A stretch of DNA of 64,000 nt from Swaminathania salitolerans (GCF_007988945.1 NZ_BJVC01000003.1:186001-250000), one strand, 5' to 3'. Positions 1 to 9,189 are shown, counted from the stretch's first letter. A program made the numbers and translations. Notes: generated from the letters alone by a model not told the origin.

Positions 1-520
1 TGGCAGGCGGCTCGGCCCAGAAACCCGGACCGCCGCGCGCATAGGTCGGGATGACCGTCGCATCGATTGTGGGACGCCACATGAGCGCGCCCTCATAGGT
101 GATGAAAGCGGGCGTATCCGTTTCGGAGCGGGGCTTCATCGGCCCCACGCGCCCGAGATACCAGGCACCGACAATGGCCACCGCCGTGCCATGCAACAAT
201 GCGTCCCGAGGGAGATCGGATGCGCGATACGCCGCATGATCGCGGAGCCTGCGCGCGACCACAGCCCGGGCGAGACGCTCATAACGTCCGGAGAATTCCG
301 GGTCCTTGCCCAGAAGAGCCTCCCAGACACGGAGCGCGATGCTCGTATCGAGATCGTCATGACCGGTCAGGAGCTGCGAGAGCGCGAGGAAATCCGGAGG
401 CAGCGCGGCATGATGGACGGACTGCGCCCGACCGGATCCGTGCGAGGCGCGAAACAGCGCCATGGCCGGAAGACATGCGACACCGCAGGCAAGCACGGTT
501 CGGCGCGTGAGTCTCTTCAT
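1..520 (-). CDS. Membrane FAD-dependent sugar/polyol dehydrogenase small subunit (partial)
   Basis: The gene reads leftward and runs off the left edge, so only about 173 N-terminal residues are present. It begins MKRLTRRTVL, a twin-arginine-like export signal with Arg6-Arg7 followed by a hydrophobic stretch. The mature part has the pattern of the small subunits of acetic acid bacterial sorbitol and fructose dehydrogenases: FLALSQLLTGHDDLD near residue 48, then IVGAWYLG and VIPTYARGGPGFW near the break. In known complexes this subunit accompanies the FAD catalytic subunit and a membrane cytochrome c that passes electrons to ubiquinone. Those partners would lie further left, off the window. Family membership is well supported; the substrate (sorbitol, fructose, gluconate or other) cannot be told. 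Confidence 0.8.
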   Translation of the reverse strand, partial: MKRLTRRTVLACGVACLPAMALFRASHGSGRAQSVHHAALPPDFLALSQLLTGHDDLDTSIALRVWEALLGKDPEFSGRYERLARAVVARRLRDHAAYRASDLPRDALLHGTAVAIVGAWYLGRVGPMKPRSETDTPAFITYEGALMWRPTIDATVIPTYARGGPGFWAEPPA

Positions 521-645
521 CTGGTATATTCCCAACCCCACCGGGACATCCTGCGGTCGCTGCCCGTAAACCGGGACGATGTCACAGAAAAAACCGGATC
601 GTCACATTCTCTGTGTAACGCCTGTTTGATCAGACGCATCAGATC

Positions 646-663
646 GTTACCGCTATCGGTAAC
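646..663. promoter_or_regulatory. Operator-like palindrome GTTACCG-N4-CGGTAAC
   Basis: A perfect 7-bp inverted repeat with a CTAT spacer lies between the divergent dehydrogenase subunit and the LacI-family regulator gene. LacI-family proteins such as E. coli GntR bind palindromes of this size with a GTTACCG-like half-site. A second, looser repeat, GTGATG-N9-CATCAC, lies at 691-711. The regulator at 731 is the natural candidate to bind here; binding itself is inferred. Confidence 0.5.
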
Positions 664-730
664 AGTATTCATGTAGAGTGATCGAACATCGTGATGATCT
701 TTTTCCATCACTTCGCATGAGGTTTCTGTG

Positions 731-1819
731 ATGCTCGATCTGCTTGTCGACGACGCCCAGCGGAAGAGACGCGTTACTCTGAAGGATATCGCAGCACTGG
801 CCGGCGTCGGAACGGCGACGGTCGAAAGGGCGCTGAACAACCGCGGAAACGTGCGGCCCGAAACATGCCGCAAGATCCTGAATGTTGCGCGTGAGCTGAA
901 CTATTTTCCGTCCCTGCCCATAGGTCATCATGGCGTCATCCGGCTCGATGTACTTCTGGTCCGACCGGAAACCCTGTTCTATTCACGCATCAATTCCGCT
1001 TTCGAGCGTCTTGCCGCCTCTCTCGGCAAGGACGTCGTGATCCATCGCAGTTTCGTCAAAGAGGCGGATATTGCCGGATTCGTCGAGAAGATCACGCATC
1101 CGCCCTATCAACGCTCTGCCCTGATCCTGGCCTGCCCGGCCTATCCCGCCATTCTTTCTGCTTTGCGCGATGTCGCCGATAGCGGCCTTCCCGTCGTGCA
1201 GCTCGTCACGCGCAATCTGCCCGATCTGCCTTATGTCGGGATCGACAACCATGCCGCGGGACGGACGGCGGCCTTGTGCATGAAACGAAGCCTGGTTCAC
1301 GGCAATGGCCGCGAAGAAGACGGCGAAAGAACCGGGGGCCATCGCCGCAGGCGGGGATCGGTCATCGCGCTCTGTCACTCGATGGCCTATGCCAATCATC
1401 GTGAGCGCATCGAGGGTTTTTCAGGCTTCCTCGCCGAGCAGACGGATGACCGCCTCTTTCTCAGGGACGTCCTGTTCGATCGCGACGATCCCGACGAGGC
1501 GGCCCGTCTCGTGCATCAGGCCATAGTGAGCGATCCGGATCTCGTCGGGATCTACACCGCCGGGGGGGACAGCCTGCATATCGGCACCGTTCTGAAAAAA
1601 CATGCGGCGCGCGCGCTCTGCTGGATCGGGCATGAAGTCAACGACGTGACCCGGCGCTGCCTCGCTGACGGGACGATGACCCTTGCCATAGACCAGACCC
1701 CCGAACACCAGGCAGGCATCGCTCTTACGCTCTGCCTGCAGAAGCTCGGGATCATCCCCGCCCTCGTCGAAGCGGAGCCTCCGAAATTCCGTCTCGTCAC
1801 CCCGGAAAATCTCGACTGA
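731..1819 (+). CDS. LacI-family transcriptional regulator
   Basis: This 362-residue protein has a LacI-type helix-turn-helix at residues 15-40 (VTLKDIAALAGVGTATVERA, then a hinge helix at about 45-58). It is followed by a periplasmic-binding-protein-like effector domain with the expected motif YVGIDNHAAGRTAA. An in-frame GTG lies directly before the ATG at 731; the ATG is preferred. Such proteins repress sugar or polyol genes until a ligand binds. The effector domain contains a charged insert near residues 190-207 (REEDGERTGGHRRRRG), which is unusual and probably a surface loop. The gene diverges from the dehydrogenase subunit and may control it. Exact ligand unknown. Confidence 0.88.
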   Translation: MLDLLVDDAQRKRRVTLKDIAALAGVGTATVERALNNRGNVRPETCRKILNVARELNYFPSLPIGHHGVIRLDVLLVRPETLFYSRINSAFERLAASLGKDVVIHRSFVKEADIAGFVEKITHPPYQRSALILACPAYPAILSALRDVADSGLPVVQLVTRNLPDLPYVGIDNHAAGRTAALCMKRSLVHGNGREEDGERTGGHRRRRGSVIALCHSMAYANHRERIEGFSGFLAEQTDDRLFLRDVLFDRDDPDEAARLVHQAIVSDPDLVGIYTAGGDSLHIGTVLKKHAARALCWIGHEVNDVTRRCLADGTMTLAIDQTPEHQAGIALTLCLQKLGIIPALVEAEPPKFRLVTPENLD

Positions 1820-1885
1820 TCCCTCCGTCCGGTGCGGCGATCCGCTCGCCCGGCCGACATTTTCGCCCATCGGGTGGCGCTATCG

Positions 1886-1913
1886 GCCGGAAACGAACAG
1901 CCGGAAACGAACG
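1886..1913. repeat. Tandem repeat, 2 x 14 bp
   Basis: Two adjacent copies of GCCGGAAACGAACA/G lie in the gap between the LacI-family gene and the convergent VOC gene. This is one of a series of locus-specific short duplications in the window. Confidence 0.7.
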
Positions 1914-1929
1914 GGGAGCCCGGCCGTCT

Positions 1930-2301
1930 TCAGGGGGAGGTGGGACAGAACACGCGAAGGCGGTGTCCGTCAGGGTCGCATCCCGTCAGACTATACCCGA
2001 AACCGAGACGGGTCGGTGGCTGAAGGATATGTACGTTCATTTCCTTCCAGTGCGCGAATGCCCGGTCGACGGCATCGTCCTGCGCCACGACGAATCCCGC
2101 TTCGCTCGCACCCGGCCCCGGTTCGAACGCTGGCACGACGTCGCCCTGCCCCCACAAGCCGAGAGAGAGCGACGAGGACACGCCGAAGCTCGCATAATTG
2201 ACCGTCTCGCATTGCGGCGCCCTGCCCAGAAGACGGGAGTAGAAAAGGACGGATCGCGCAACGTCGGAGACGTAGAACGTGATAAGCATCATTTCGGTCA
2301 T
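1930..2301 (-). CDS. VOC family (glyoxalase/bleomycin-resistance fold) protein
   Basis: A 123-residue protein with one vicinal-oxygen-chelate module: the start TEMMLITFYVSDVARSVLFY is the usual first strand and helix, and the end GFGYSLTGCDPDGHRLRVF is the closing strand pair with the DPDGH turn typical of the superfamily. Members are metal-dependent lyases, dioxygenases or drug-binding proteins, acting as dimers in the cytoplasm. The His usually seen in the first strand is replaced here, so metal binding is not assured. It stands alone and is followed on the same strand only after the WYL regulator, which may control it. Specific function unknown. Confidence 0.75.
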   Translation of the reverse strand: MTEMMLITFYVSDVARSVLFYSRLLGRAPQCETVNYASFGVSSSLSLGLWGQGDVVPAFEPGPGASEAGFVVAQDDAVDRAFAHWKEMNVHILQPPTRLGFGYSLTGCDPDGHRLRVFCPTSP

Positions 2302-2371
2302 GGTTTTGTTCCTGTTGATGAATGAAAGCCTCTCCGCGCGAGGAGCGACAGGAAACTGACCCGGCCCTTTG

Positions 2372-3082
2372 TCATTTTCTGTCAGGATCGACGTACCACG
2401 CCTCGATATTCCGGCTTTTCTGCCATTCGCGCATCAGGGCTTTCCGGTCTCGCGGATAACGGTCATCCGTGATCTCGAGCCCTGCGATGCGATCCAGACG
2501 GAAATGGCGGAATTCCTCTCGCAGCTTGCACCACGCGACCAGAACGAGAGCCGAGTCGAAATAGGCAAGTGCGCAAGGCCATAAGGTCCGTTCGGTCCGG
2601 TTGCCCTGAGCATCGGTATAGGAAAGCCGGATGATGTTCTTCAGCCGGATCGCCCGACGCAGGATATCCGGATCGGGGCCGGGCGCGACCTGCGTACAGG
2701 GGGGACCGGCCATCAGGGAAAGATGCTCCAGTGAGACGCGCGCATCCTCGGGAAGAACGGAAACGATGCGGGCGAATGCGCTCAGGGCCGCCTCGCGCAG
2801 ACCGCGATCCGATCTCGAAGCGACCCAGTCCGCGCCGAGCGCGAGCGCCTCGATCTCTTCGGGCGTGAACATCAGCGGCGGAAGCAGAAATCCGGGCACG
2901 AGGACATAGCCGAGTCCCGGTTCTCCCCTTATATCGGCGCCCAGAGCCTGGAGCGCCCCGATATCGCGATAGACCGTGCGCAGGCTGGTTTCGAGGCGTT
3001 CCGCCAGTCGGCGCGCGGAAACGGGGTGCCGATAACGGCGGAGCAGATGCAGCAATTCGAGAAGGCGAGCGGATCGGGACAT
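2372..3082 (-). CDS. HTH-WYL domain transcriptional regulator (YafY family)
   Basis: A 236-residue regulator. Residues about 4-55 form a winged helix of the HTH_11 type (LLELLHLLRRYRHPVSARRL and TSLRTVYRDIGAL). The C-terminal half is a WYL domain (IRLSYTDAQGNRTERTLWP, then ALVLVAWCKLREEFRHFRLDRI). WYL domains sense small ligands or nucleic acid. The ATG at 3082 is chosen because the conserved HTH starts directly after it; a longer frame to 3130 is open but without similarity. Proteins of this size commonly regulate a neighbouring VOC or glyoxalase-like gene, and such a gene lies 70 bp downstream on the same strand. Confidence 0.85.
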   Translation of the reverse strand: MSRSARLLELLHLLRRYRHPVSARRLAERLETSLRTVYRDIGALQALGADIRGEPGLGYVLVPGFLLPPLMFTPEEIEALALGADWVASRSDRGLREAALSAFARIVSVLPEDARVSLEHLSLMAGPPCTQVAPGPDPDILRRAIRLKNIIRLSYTDAQGNRTERTLWPCALAYFDSALVLVAWCKLREEFRHFRLDRIAGLEITDDRYPRDRKALMREWQKSRNIEAWYVDPDRK

Positions 3083-3171
3083 GGCGTCTGAATGCCTCGG
3101 CGGCGTGTCGGAAAAAGGCAGCGATCGCATTCTGCCCCGCAGGAGGGGCGCCCGATGGCTCCCGGTGGCGT

Positions 3172-4341
3172 TCAGTCTGCGGGAGAAAAATCCACGCTCT
3201 TCCAGCTGTGGTTATCCGTGCCCGACCACAGATTATGCGCGCCCAGAATCCCCCCTTCGTTCATCAGTCGATAACCGCCCGCAGCCCAGCAGGTATTGTC
3301 GGCGACCAGCATAGGCGGCCTGGACCGATCCGTATGGGGAGACAGCGCCATGCAGGGGCCTCCGGTCAGCCCGGTGATCTGGTTGCCCGTGATCGCGATA
3401 TTGCCTCCTGCCACGATGACAGGCGAATGCGCCGCCGATGCGCCCCAGACATTCGAACCGGAGAGGATACCGCCAAACATTCCTGCCAGATGAAAAGCTG
3501 CCCAATGCGCATCCGCGCCGCTTCCCGGCAGATCGGCGCTGCTATCGACAATGCGGAGAAAGGGAAGACCGTCTGCGAAAATGCCTGCCTTTCTCCCCTC
3601 GAGATAGGACTCCGAAATGCTGAGATCCTCGTCTCCGGGGCCGCTCTCGGCAAATACGCCATACTGTGCTTCGAGGACACGCAGATTGCGGATCTTGGTT
3701 CCCTGTACGGCAGGCCCGAGAAAGACGCCCGTGCCATGAAGAACGGTGACATCCGTCACGTCGTTATTGGACGCGAAAGCGACCGGCTTGCGCGCGGAAT
3801 CGAGCGTTCCGGCGATGGAGATGGCACGCCCCCCGGCAGGAGACCGGAAAAAACTTCGCGCTATGCGCGCATCCGACGCGTTGCGGATTGCGATCCCGGT
3901 CCCGAATCCCTCGACCGTCAGCGCATCGATCCCGCCTTTGACATTGCCTTCCAGGCGCAGCGCCACGGCCGCGGATTTCGAAACGGTTTCGATCCTGAGA
4001 TTGCGGATTTCATAGAGGGTCGCCTTGCCGCTGCCCGAATTGCGGAGCGACAGACCGCCTTTGGAGAAAACGAGTGTATTGCCGCGACCGTCGAGAGAAA
4101 ACGAGGCGGCTCCGTCCGGCACGGCCAGAGCGGCCACATGACAGACGCCGCGAAACGTGAGTTGTGTCCCATGCATGGCGCTGTCATCAACCGCCCTCTG
4201 GAATGCGGCCGTATCGTCCGTCTTCCCGTCGCATCGGGCGCCGTAATCGAGGGCGCTCACCGTGTCCGACCCGGCGCGGGACACGGCAGGAAGAGCGAGA
4301 AAAAGGAGAAAGACGAGAAAGACGAGACATCTGTTTTTCAT
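3172..4341 (-). CDS. Secreted right-handed parallel beta-helix protein
   Basis: A 389-residue protein with a clear Sec signal peptide (MKNRCLVFLVFLLFLALPAV, cut near SRA-G). The mature start DTVSALDYGARCDGKTDDTAAFQRAV is the classic entry of the pectate-lyase-superfamily beta-helix found in polysaccharide lyases, hydrolases and phage spikes. The remaining sequence shows repeated N-D and G-rich turns of a beta-helix (NNDVTDVTVLHGTGVFLG). An AGGAG ribosome site 6 bases before the ATG at 4341 fixes the start. No catalytic set could be recognised, so its substrate, possibly a plant or bacterial polysaccharide, is unknown. Confidence 0.75.
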   Translation of the reverse strand: MKNRCLVFLVFLLFLALPAVSRAGSDTVSALDYGARCDGKTDDTAAFQRAVDDSAMHGTQLTFRGVCHVAALAVPDGAASFSLDGRGNTLVFSKGGLSLRNSGSGKATLYEIRNLRIETVSKSAAVALRLEGNVKGGIDALTVEGFGTGIAIRNASDARIARSFFRSPAGGRAISIAGTLDSARKPVAFASNNDVTDVTVLHGTGVFLGPAVQGTKIRNLRVLEAQYGVFAESGPGDEDLSISESYLEGRKAGIFADGLPFLRIVDSSADLPGSGADAHWAAFHLAGMFGGILSGSNVWGASAAHSPVIVAGGNIAITGNQITGLTGGPCMALSPHTDRSRPPMLVADNTCWAAGGYRLMNEGGILGAHNLWSGTDNHSWKSVDFSPAD

Positions 4342-4541
4342 GATCACTCCTACCGAAACGGACAGGAATTCACCACCACAACCGGGCAGAAGGATGCGTT
4401 ATCTGCACTGAATTGAGTGTCTCTGAAAGAAAAACTTCACTATCCATACGTCGTTCTGCCCCTCATTTGTCGTCTTTCCTCCGCAATTTCGGGAGGATCC
4501 TTCGCCCGCTCCTCCCATAACGATACAAGAAGAGAAACAAG

Positions 4542-5750
4542 ATGCGCCTGACAAGACTCTCCTTCTCCGCCGGATCGCTCATGGCCCTGGCCGTTCAGGC
4601 TCCGGGACTGGCGACGCCGGCATGGGCCGCATCGAACGCTTCGACTGCATCGGCATCGGTTTCCCCTTCGACGATGACGGGCAGCGCCGGGGCTGTGCCG
4701 GCACGCGAGGGGCGCGATAGCGGAAGAAGCGAAAACGCCGGAAGCACCGGTGTGCGGATGGTCATGACCCCTGAATACCGCCTGCACTGGCCGGACGGGC
4801 TGGGCCGGGTCGATATCTATGCCGCCCTGCGCCCCGATCGGGATGGAATGCGTCTCATGCAACGCGGTCTCTCGGGCGGGACGGCCAGTCTGGCATCTCC
4901 CTTCCCGGAGCAGGATCGCGTCTATTTCTTCATCAAACCGCAAAACGGACAAGACGGGCTCTGGCTGGCCGATCGGGTGCTCACCCTCGAGGGGGTCGCG
5001 AATTTCCGGGATATGGGCGGATACGAAACGCAGGATCACCGTCATGTGCGCTGGGGACAGCTATACCGCTCGGCAGCGCCCAGTGGCCTGACCTCGCAGG
5101 ATTATGCGCAGATCGACGCGCTCGGTATCCGGACCGTGACGGATCTGCGCACCGAAGCCGAACAGCGCAAGCAGCCCACGCACTGGAAAACGGGACCGAA
5201 CGGCACACCGCCCGCTTTTTTCGCATCGAAGAAGCCGGTTCTCCCGGGCCAGATGACCGACCGCGCCCAGCTGGCCCGGCTGGACACCCGTCAGGCCAGG
5301 GCGATGATGGCTGGGTTCTATTCCCGGATGCCGGAACTCTACGAGGATGAGCTGAAAGGAATTTTCGCGCGCCTGCTGGCTCACCGGACACCGACCCTGA
5401 CCCATTGCACGGCGGGGAAGGATCGCACCGGATTCGCCTCTGCGCTCGTTCTTTACGCGCTTGGCGTGCCGGAGAAGACGATACTGGCCGATTATGCCAT
5501 GAGCGGCACGCTCCTGCGCGCCCATATGACCCCGAGCTTCAAGGCTGCGATGAACGATCCGAAAACGGGGGGAGCCGCCACAGCCGCAAGCCCTGCCATG
5601 CAGGCCATGCTCGATTCCGATCCGGCCTATCTCGAGGCGGGTTTCAGGGCGATCCGGGAACGCTACGGTTCGGTCGATCGCTATCTCAGCGAGAAGCTGG
5701 GCGTCGGACCGCAGCAGCGGGCCCAACTCCAGAGTCTCTATCTCGACTGA
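4542..5750 (+). CDS. Secreted LipA/MptpB-type tyrosine/phosphoinositide phosphatase
   Basis: This 402-residue protein has a signal peptide (residues 1-30, ending AWA-A), a low-complexity Ser/Ala linker, and a C-terminal phosphatase domain starting NFRDMGGYET near residue 154. The P-loop HCTAGKDRTG has the nucleophile Cys289 and Arg295. The Lys-Asp inside the loop is the signature reported for Mycobacterium MptpB and Listeria LipA, which remove phosphate from phosphotyrosine and from phosphoinositides. Export suggests it acts in the periplasm or outside the cell. No operon partner; a hairpin with an A-run on this strand lies just beyond the stop. The phosphatase class is sure; the lipid-phosphate role is inferred from the loop. 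Confidence 0.85.
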   Translation: MRLTRLSFSAGSLMALAVQAPGLATPAWAASNASTASASVSPSTMTGSAGAVPAREGRDSGRSENAGSTGVRMVMTPEYRLHWPDGLGRVDIYAALRPDRDGMRLMQRGLSGGTASLASPFPEQDRVYFFIKPQNGQDGLWLADRVLTLEGVANFRDMGGYETQDHRHVRWGQLYRSAAPSGLTSQDYAQIDALGIRTVTDLRTEAEQRKQPTHWKTGPNGTPPAFFASKKPVLPGQMTDRAQLARLDTRQARAMMAGFYSRMPELYEDELKGIFARLLAHRTPTLTHCTAGKDRTGFASALVLYALGVPEKTILADYAMSGTLLRAHMTPSFKAAMNDPKTGGAATAASPAMQAMLDSDPAYLEAGFRAIRERYGSVDRYLSEKLGVGPQQRAQLQSLYLD

Positions 5751-5777
5751 TCCATTCCCGCGTCCGTTCCCAAACGC

Positions 5778-5804
5778 AAAAAAAGGAGGCCTGTAACGGC
5801 CTCC
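5778..5804 (-). terminator. Rho-independent terminator for the catalase gene
   Basis: GGAGGCC-TGTAAC-GGCCTCC forms a perfect 7-bp stem. Read on the minus strand it is followed by seven T residues, which makes a good intrinsic terminator about 90 bases after the catalase stop codon. A second hairpin without a T-run, CACCGCC-N10-GGCGGTG, lies closer to the stop at 5863-5886. Confidence 0.75.
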
Positions 5805-5895
5805 TCTCCGATCGGCACGGCCGGAACCGTTCCATCGCGCAAACCGCGCGACGCGCGATCGACACCGCCCCGATAACGAGGCGGTGCCAGCGCGA

Positions 5896-7356
5896 TCATT
5901 TCTTCTGCGAGAGTACGGCGTCGCGGATGCGCTGACCGATCTTCTCATCGACATTGGTCCAGTATTCGAAGACGCGGGAGAGGACCGGCTCTTCCACACC
6001 ACCGAGAATATGACCTGCCGCGTTCTGGACCAGACGCTCGCGGGCGGCATCATCCATCACGCGATTGACGAGCGCATTCGCCTGGTTGAAATCGCCATCG
6101 TCCTCACGCAGCGTATAGGCGGCACGCACGAACTCGCCATCGGCTGCCCAGACGGCATCCTCAGGGAAGCGTGCGGAATCGGCCGCCGATCCTCCCTTGG
6201 AATTGGGAGCATAGACCGGATCGCTTGCAAGTGCGGAACGCATGGTGCCGCCCTTGGAATAGGAGTGGACCGGACATTTGGGCGCATTGACCGGGATCTG
6301 CTTGTAGTTCACCCCGAGACGGGCCCGATGGGCATCGGCATAGGCGAAGGAACGCGCGAGCAGCATCTTGTCAGGCGAGAGACCCGTTCCGGGCACATGA
6401 TTGTTCGGCTCGAACGCGACCTGTTCGATCTGGGCGAAGAAATCCGTCGGATTGCGGTCGAGGGTGAGCTTTCCGACCTCGATCAGCGGATATTCGCTCT
6501 GCGGCCAGGTCTTGGTCAGATCGAACGGGTTGATGTGATAGGTCTTCGCGTCCTCGAACGGCATGATCTGCATCTTCAGCGTCCAGCTCGGATTTTCTCC
6601 GCGCTTGATCGCGTTGAACAGATCGCGGCGATGGTAATCGGCATCGCTACCGGCCAGCTTGTCCGCCTGGTCCTGCGTCAGACACTTGATGCCCTGATCG
6701 GTCTTGAAGTGATACTTGACCCAGAAGCGCTCACCCTCCTCGTTGACCCACAGATAGGTGTGGCTCGAGAAGCCATCCATGTGCCTCCAGCTCGCGGGAA
6801 TGCCGCGATCTCCCATGAGCCACGTCACCTGATGGGCGGATTCCGGGCTGAGAGTCCAGAAATCCCACTGCATGTCGTTGTCGCGCAGACCGTTATCGGC
6901 ACGACGCTTCTGGGAGTGGATGAAATGCTGGAATTTCATCGGGTCGCGGACGAAGAAGATGGGGGTGTTGTTCCCCACCATGTCGAAATTGCCTTCTTCG
7001 GTGTAGAATTTCACCGAAAAACCGCGCGGATCGCGCCAGGTATCCGGGCTTCCGGATTCACCCGCGACGGTCGAGAAGCGCGCCACGACCTCGGTCTTCA
7101 CGCCCTTCTGGAGAAACTTCGCCTTGGTGTAGCGGCTGACGTCATGCGTGACTTCGAAATGACCGAAAGCGCCGCCACCCTTCGCATGGGGCTGACGATC
7201 AGGGATCATCTCGCGATTGAACGTCGCCATCTGCTCGATCAGATAGTGATCGTTCATCAGGATGGGGCCATCGGCACCGACGCTGAGAGAATATTCGGTG
7301 CTCGCGACGGGAATGCCGGAATCGTCGGTGGTCGTCTTGGGGCGATCGTCAGCCAT
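5896..7356 (-). CDS. katA: Monofunctional haem catalase, small-subunit clade
   Basis: A 486-residue catalase that breaks hydrogen peroxide into water and oxygen. The distal-side His57 sits in [19 protein letters not shown], the distal Asn in [15 protein letters not shown], and the haem-ligand Tyr in [14 protein letters not shown]. Length and lack of a C-terminal flavodoxin-like domain fit clade-3 small-subunit enzymes. No export signal, so it is cytoplasmic. It is a single-gene unit: its own terminator lies downstream and a Fur-type box lies 128 bases upstream, which suggests control by iron or by a Fur-family peroxide sensor. Confidence 0.97.
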   Translation of the reverse strand: MADDRPKTTTDDSGIPVASTEYSLSVGADGPILMNDHYLIEQMATFNREMIPDRQPHAKGGGAFGHFEVTHDVSRYTKAKFLQKGVKTEVVARFSTVAGESGSPDTWRDPRGFSVKFYTEEGNFDMVGNNTPIFFVRDPMKFQHFIHSQKRRADNGLRDNDMQWDFWTLSPESAHQVTWLMGDRGIPASWRHMDGFSSHTYLWVNEEGERFWVKYHFKTDQGIKCLTQDQADKLAGSDADYHRRDLFNAIKRGENPSWTLKMQIMPFEDAKTYHINPFDLTKTWPQSEYPLIEVGKLTLDRNPTDFFAQIEQVAFEPNNHVPGTGLSPDKMLLARSFAYADAHRARLGVNYKQIPVNAPKCPVHSYSKGGTMRSALASDPVYAPNSKGGSAADSARFPEDAVWAADGEFVRAAYTLREDDGDFNQANALVNRVMDDAARERLVQNAAGHILGGVEEPVLSRVFEYWTNVDEKIGQRIRDAVLSQKK

Positions 7357-7483
7357 GGAAACTCTCCGGTTGCAGGAACTGCAGCTATAAAACCGGAGTT
7401 TCGGTCGGGTTCCTTCGGATCGTTATCGAGAGTTATTGTCGATGAAGACGATCCGAAAGTTGCGCCTGTTACATATGATTATT

Positions 7484-7502
7484 GATAATGATAGTCATTA
7501 TC
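7484..7502. promoter_or_regulatory. Fur box upstream of catalase
   Basis: GATAATGATAGTCATTATC differs from the classical 19-bp Fur consensus (GATAATGATAATCATTATC) by one base. It is framed by an outer inverted repeat CATATGAT (7472-7479) and ATCATATG (7500-7507). The gene on the other side ends, rather than starts, facing this gap, so the box belongs to the catalase promoter. Confidence 0.75.
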
Positions 7503-7601
7503 ATATGACAGAAATGTCGTCTCGCCAAAGGCGCCCGCCCGGGGAGCGCCCGCTGGGCGCATCGTGACGCAGCGGGCGCGGTTTTCCTGCACGCGCTGCG
7601 A

Positions 7602-7991
7602 TCAGAGCTCGCCCGTCAGGAACTGTGCCCGCCCGTGTCCGAACGACCAGTGGGCATCCGCATTCTCGACGACGGAAATCATGACATCCGATGGCAGGAT
7701 GCCGCATTTCTCTTCCAGGGTTTCCGTAAGACGGCGGTAGAATGCAGCGTTCTTTCCATCGCCACGCGGACGGGTGAACATCTGAACGAGAACGAATTTG
7801 TCGGTCCTCGGAATGGACAGACCAGTATCCTCCGCAATCATGTGAGATTTCCTGTGCTCGGAAACGAGCTGATAGCGGTCGCCACGCGGCACCTTGAAGA
7901 CCTCGAGCATGGCTTCATGGGCCGCATCGAGCAGGGTGCGGATCTCGTCTTCGCTGCGACCCTCGTAAACGTGAAAATGCAAAAGTGGCAT
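7602..7991 (-). CDS. Tautomerase-superfamily malonate semialdehyde decarboxylase
   Basis: A 129-residue protein that resembles Pseudomonas malonate semialdehyde decarboxylase (MSAD) along its length. After removal of Met, the catalytic residues known for that enzyme all fall at the same numbers: Pro1, Asp37 (VPRGDRYQ), Arg73 and Arg75 (TRPRGD). The C-terminal block VENADAHWSFGHGRAQFLTG also matches. MSAD converts malonate semialdehyde to acetaldehyde and CO2. The gene has an AGGAG site before its ATG and follows the last dehydrogenase gene of the inositol operon after 57 bases on the same strand. Malonate semialdehyde is an end product of inositol breakdown, so the context supports this role. 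A generic tautomerase activity is the alternative. Confidence 0.8.
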   Translation of the reverse strand: MPLLHFHVYEGRSEDEIRTLLDAAHEAMLEVFKVPRGDRYQLVSEHRKSHMIAEDTGLSIPRTDKFVLVQMFTRPRGDGKNAAFYRRLTETLEEKCGILPSDVMISVVENADAHWSFGHGRAQFLTGEL

Positions 7992-8048
7992 AACTGCTCC
8001 TGCGATAGAATCGAGACATCCCTTCCCCCAACCGGGAAAGGGCCGGTT

Positions 8049-9170
8049 TCAGAGAACCTGCCAGCAGCGCTCCCGGCTGGACCGGAGCGCTGCATCGATC
8101 AGGCGCTGTATCTCCCAGGCCTCCCTGAAATCGGGGCTGGCGGGACTGTTGCGATCGATGGCCCGGATGAACTCGGCCATTTCGATCGTTTTGAGATCGT
8201 TGAATCCCAGCTGATGGCCGCCTGCGACGCAGAAGGCTCCATAGGGAGGGTGAGACGGCCCGGCCTCGATCAGCCGGAACCCGTTCCCGCGCGGGTCTTC
8301 TCCCGCCCGGAAATAGCGCAGCTCGTTCATGCGCTCCTGGGTGAAGGCCAGCGTGCCCTTGCTTCCGGAAATCTGGAAGGCGAGCTGCATGCTTCGTCCT
8401 GTCGCAAGCCAGCTTGCCTGCAATGTGCCGGAGCACCCGCGCTCGAACGACACGATCAACCGGGCGATATCATCCACGGCAACCTCACGGCGCTTCGTCG
8501 CTCCGGCGGAAACAGGACGTGTCGCAACCGGCGTATCGAGCTTGGCGCAAAGCTCGGTAATCGGCCCTGCGAGATAGCGCGCCACAGAAACGATGTGACT
8601 GCCTACATCCGCAATCGCACCGGCTCCACCCCTGGCATCGCACCGCCATGACCAGGGTGTCTGCGGATCGGCCATGAATCCCTCGGCATGAATCCCGTTG
8701 AAATCGTAGATTTCGCCGAGCTCCCCGGAGGCGATCATCTCGCGGGCCAGCTTGAGAAGCGGGTTCTTGAGATAGTTGAATCCGGTTGCGGTACGCACGC
8801 CCGCACGCTCGGCCGCACGCATCATCTGCCAGGCATCGGCGGCGTTGACGGAAAGAGGCTTCTCGCAATGGACATGTTTGCCCGCAGCGATTGCGGCAAG
8901 CGCCATCTCCTTGTGAAAGAGCGTCGGAGTGGTGATCGAGACGACATCGATATCGGGATCGGTCACGAGGCTTTCCCAGTCCGTGGTGGATCCGGAAAAA
9001 CCGAACTGCTCCCTGAATGCCTCCGCACGGGCCGCATCCAGATCGGCCACCATGTGCAGGACGGGGCGGGATATATCCTCGAAAACATTGCCTGCCGCCA
9101 GATAGGACAAGGCATGTGCCTTGCCCATGAAGCCGGTGCCGATCAGGCCGATACGGACAGTCTTACGCAT
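8049..9170 (-). CDS. Gfo/Idh/MocA-family NAD(P)-dependent oxidoreductase
   Basis: A 373-residue dehydrogenase with an N-terminal Rossmann fold (VRIGLIGTGFMGKAHALSYL) and the EKPLS motif whose Lys is catalytic in the family, followed by the GFO/IDH/MocA C-terminal domain. ATG 9170 is taken because the Rossmann strand begins directly after it and a GGAG lies upstream. It sits 19 bases behind the inositol-transporter gene and ahead of the decarboxylase-like gene, so it is probably part of the inositol operon. Likely substrates are scyllo-inositol, another inositol isomer, or an inosose. It is clearly distinct from the iolG product in this operon. Exact substrate unknown. Confidence 0.85.
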   Translation of the reverse strand: MRKTVRIGLIGTGFMGKAHALSYLAAGNVFEDISRPVLHMVADLDAARAEAFREQFGFSGSTTDWESLVTDPDIDVVSITTPTLFHKEMALAAIAAGKHVHCEKPLSVNAADAWQMMRAAERAGVRTATGFNYLKNPLLKLAREMIASGELGEIYDFNGIHAEGFMADPQTPWSWRCDARGGAGAIADVGSHIVSVARYLAGPITELCAKLDTPVATRPVSAGATKRREVAVDDIARLIVSFERGCSGTLQASWLATGRSMQLAFQISGSKGTLAFTQERMNELRYFRAGEDPRGNGFRLIEAGPSHPPYGAFCVAGGHQLGFNDLKTIEMAEFIRAIDRNSPASPDFREAWEIQRLIDAALRSSRERCWQVL

Positions 9171-9189
9171 GTTCGTGCTCCGCAAGACG

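Noticed and set aside
5884-7485. A 533-codon plus-strand frame over the catalase gene
   Set aside because: It is antisense to an unmistakable catalase with complete active site; the frame is a GC-driven shadow.
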